From: Catellatospora sichuanensis
Lineage (GTDB): Bacteria > Actinomycetota > Actinomycetes > Mycobacteriales > Micromonosporaceae
Length of the DNA: 64,000 nucleotides
Reading direction: 5' to 3'
NCBI RefSeq assembly: GCF_007483665.1
Contig: NZ_ML660184.1
Span: 226,932-290,931 of the forward strand
Under the pieces are notes generated by a model that worked only from the letters and a program-made list of their open reading frames with translations, was not told where the DNA came from and ran no database searches. The position numbers and the translations under genes are program-made. Below, in pieces: positions 62,002 through 64,000 of this stretch (position 1 is its first letter; each line of letters opens with the position of its first letter).

Positions 62002-64000
62002 ATGACTACGCCCGCCGCCCCGTTCGGCCCTGCCACGCAGGCCTGGTTCGACGCGGCCTTCGCCGCGCCCACCCCGGCCCAGGCGGGCGCCTGGAAGGCT
62101 GTCAGCGCCGGTGACCACGCCCTGGTGGTGGCCCCGACGGGCTCTGGAAAGACCCTGGCGGCGTTCCTCTGGGCGCTGGACCGGCTCGCGCACGAAGCGC
62201 TGCCCGAGGACCCGACCCGGCGCTGCCGGGTGCTCTACGTCAGCCCGCTCAAGGCCCTGGCCGTGGACGTCGAGCGCAACCTGCGCACCCCACTCACCGG
62301 CATCCGGCACGCGGCGGCCCGCCTCGGGCTGAAGGAACCGGACATCACGGTCGGCATGCGTACGGGCGACACACCCGCGGACGAACGCCGCATCTTCAAC
62401 AGGCGCCCGCCGGACATCCTGATCACCACGCCGGAGTCGCTGTTCCTGCTGCTCACCTCGCAGGCGCGGGAGTCGCTGCGGGGCGTCGAGACGGTGATCG
62501 TCGACGAGGTGCACGCGGTCACCGGCACCAAACGCGGCGCGCACCTGGCTCTCTCGCTGGAGCGGCTGGACGCGCTGCTGGCCAAGCCCGCGCAGCGGAT
62601 CGGCCTGTCGGCGACGGTGGAGCCGGTCGAGGCGGCGGCCCAGTTCCTGGGCGGGGCCGCGCCGGTGCACGTGGTGCAGCCGAAGTCCGCCAAGACCATC
62701 GAGGTCAGCGTCGAGGTGCCGGTCGAGGACATGACCGCGCTCGACGAGGGCCGCCCCGACGACGAAGGCCCGCGCCGGGCCTCGATCTGGCCCGCGGTCG
62801 AGGAGCGGGTGTTCGAGCTGATCGGCCAGCACCGCAGCACCATCGTCTTCACCAACTCCCGCCGCGGGGCCGAGCGCCTCTGTGCCCGGCTCAACGAGCT
62901 GGCGGCCGAGCACCTGGTCACGGCCGTGCCGCCACCCGCGCAGATCATGGCCCAGTCCGGCGCGGGGTACGGCGCACCGGCGCAGATCGCCCGCGCGCAC
63001 CACGGCTCGGTCTCCAAGGAGGAGCGCAAGCAGATCGAGGAAGAGCTGAAGTCCGGTCGGCTGCCCGCCGTGGTGGCCACCTCCAGCCTCGAACTCGGCA
63101 TCGACATGGGCGCGGTAGACCTGGTCGTGCAGGTCGGCGCGCCGCCCAGCGTGGCAGCCGGGCTGCAGCGGGTAGGCCGGGCCGGGCACCAGGTCGGCGC
63201 GGTCTCGCGCGGTGTGGTGTTCCCGACGCACCGCGGCGACCTGCTGTCCTGCGCCGTGGTCGCGGGGCGGATGACCGCGGGCCGGCTGGAGCCGCTGGCC
63301 TTCCCGCACAGCCCGCTCGACGTGCTGGCGCAGCACATCGTGGCGATGACGGCGCTGGACGAGTGGACCGTCGCCGAGCTGTCCACGCTGGTGCGCCGGG
63401 CCGCACCGTTCGCCGCGCTGCCCGAGTCGGCGCTGCACGCGGTGCTGGACATGCTGGCCGGGCGCTACCCGTCGACGGCCTTCGCCGAGCTGCGCCCGCG
63501 CATCGTCTGGGACCGCGCGGCCGACAAGCTCACCGGCCGCCCCGGCAACCAGCGCCTGGCCGTCACCTCCGGCGGCACCATCCCCGACCGCGGCCTGTTC
63601 GGTGTCTTCCTGGCCGGGTCGGAGAAGGCCTCCCGGGTCGGCGAGCTGGACGAGGAGATGGTGTACGAGTCCCGCGTCGGCGACGTGTTCGCGCTGGGCA
63701 CCAGCTCCTGGCGGATCGAGGACATCACGCCCGACCGGGTGCTGGTCTCCCCCGCGCCGGGCCAGCCCGCCCGGCTGCCGTTCTGGAAGGGCGACCAGGC
63801 GGGCCGCCCGGTCGCGCTGGGCAAGGCGCTCGGAGCGTTCCTGCGCAACCCATCGGGTATGGACAGCCTCGACCCGTCCGCGGTGGGCAACCTGACGGCA
63901 TACCTGGAGGAGCAGCGGGCGGCGACCCGGCACCTGCCGGACGACCGGACCGTGCTGGTCGAGCGCTTCCGCGACGAGCTGGGCGACTGGCGCATCGTGC
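62002..64000 (+). CDS. lhr: Lhr-type DEAD/DEAH-box ATP-dependent helicase (3' end outside window)
   Basis: 666 residues present, open at the right edge; full-length actinobacterial Lhr has about 1500. Motif I APTGSGKTLAAF (near residue 44), Ia YVSPLKALAVDVERNL, motif II VDEVHAV (DEVH, near 168), motif III GLSATVE (near 200), motif IV IVFTNSRRGAERL, motif V VVATSSLELGIDMGAVDLV and motif VI QRVGRAGH (near 392) are all intact. It is a DNA-damage-linked translocase with a winged-helix scaffold. ATG 62002 starts it. Expected order beyond the edge: the Lhr-core C-terminal region. Confidence 0.92.
   Translation, partial: MTTPAAPFGPATQAWFDAAFAAPTPAQAGAWKAVSAGDHALVVAPTGSGKTLAAFLWALDRLAHEALPEDPTRRCRVLYVSPLKALAVDVERNLRTPLTGIRHAAARLGLKEPDITVGMRTGDTPADERRIFNRRPPDILITTPESLFLLLTSQARESLRGVETVIVDEVHAVTGTKRGAHLALSLERLDALLAKPAQRIGLSATVEPVEAAAQFLGGAAPVHVVQPKSAKTIEVSVEVPVEDMTALDEGRPDDEGPRRASIWPAVEERVFELIGQHRSTIVFTNSRRGAERLCARLNELAAEHLVTAVPPPAQIMAQSGAGYGAPAQIARAHHGSVSKEERKQIEEELKSGRLPAVVATSSLELGIDMGAVDLVVQVGAPPSVAAGLQRVGRAGHQVGAVSRGVVFPTHRGDLLSCAVVAGRMTAGRLEPLAFPHSPLDVLAQHIVAMTALDEWTVAELSTLVRRAAPFAALPESALHAVLDMLAGRYPSTAFAELRPRIVWDRAADKLTGRPGNQRLAVTSGGTIPDRGLFGVFLAGSEKASRVGELDEEMVYESRVGDVFALGTSSWRIEDITPDRVLVSPAPGQPARLPFWKGDQAGRPVALGKALGAFLRNPSGMDSLDPSAVGNLTAYLEEQRAATRHLPDDRTVLVERFRDELGDWRIV

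Overview
The window is 64 kb of very GC-rich DNA with dense, bacterial gene packing. Gene content and order point to an actinobacterium of the Micromonosporaceae type: an LprG/P55-like pair, a DtxR/IdeR regulator, a B12-dependent ribonucleotide reductase with NrdR, LexA, and the usual actinobacterial run hflX - dapF - miaA - miaB - Glu-type ABC transporter - rny - recX - recA - DUF3046. The family assignment is inference from synteny and style. No rRNA, tRNA, CRISPR array, integrase or transposase was seen.

Layout. 1-9.4 kb: end of an LprG-like lipoprotein and its MFS partner, a DNA glycosylase, a VanZ-like protein, a methyltransferase, dtd flanked by two copies of a palindromic repeat, a Spo0M-like protein divergent from a principal-type sigma factor, and an ECF sigma factor with a membrane-anchored partner. 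9.5-14.1 kb: a three-gene unit sseA - acuC - patA, the last two being a deacetylase and an acetyltransferase. 14.2-23 kb: small metabolic and hypothetical genes, including VOC proteins, a DtxR-type regulator, an aldo/keto reductase, a frameshifted EamA exporter, a TPR protein, a coupled pair of unknown genes, a lactonase-like hydrolase and a serine hydrolase. 23-37.5 kb: nrdJ - nrdR with paired NrdR boxes, divergent from lexA with a LexA box; a secreted/membrane protein with a Gln/Gly/Tyr-rich tail; hflX; malic enzyme; dapF - miaA; a DUF349 protein; a secreted GH5-CBM2 cellulase. 37.6-45 kb: a tightly overlapping six-gene operon of the ebo type. 45.3-55.1 kb: miaB, a four-gene glutamate-type ABC importer, rny, recX, recA (LexA box) and DUF3046. 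55.1-64 kb: an MFS exporter, GNAT and zinc-ribbon proteins, a MocR regulator divergent from a PNPOx-GNAT fusion, a LysE exporter, a small unknown gene and the first part of an Lhr-type helicase.

How the parts work together. DNA precursor supply and repair are linked here: NrdR controls nrdRJ, while LexA boxes precede lexA and recA. The ebo-type operon is the most interesting system: an inositol-phosphate synthase homologue, a UbiA-type membrane prenyltransferase, a TIM-barrel/EboA fusion, a TatD-type hydrolase, an EboE-type TIM barrel and a phosphodiesterase/phosphatase. It looks like a pathway that makes or exports an unknown lipid-linked or polyol-derived metabolite. A second theme is several families of short palindromic repeats scattered between genes. 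One family (core GGAAGGGCACCTTC) occurs at four places, one of them extending the 3' end of a coding sequence.
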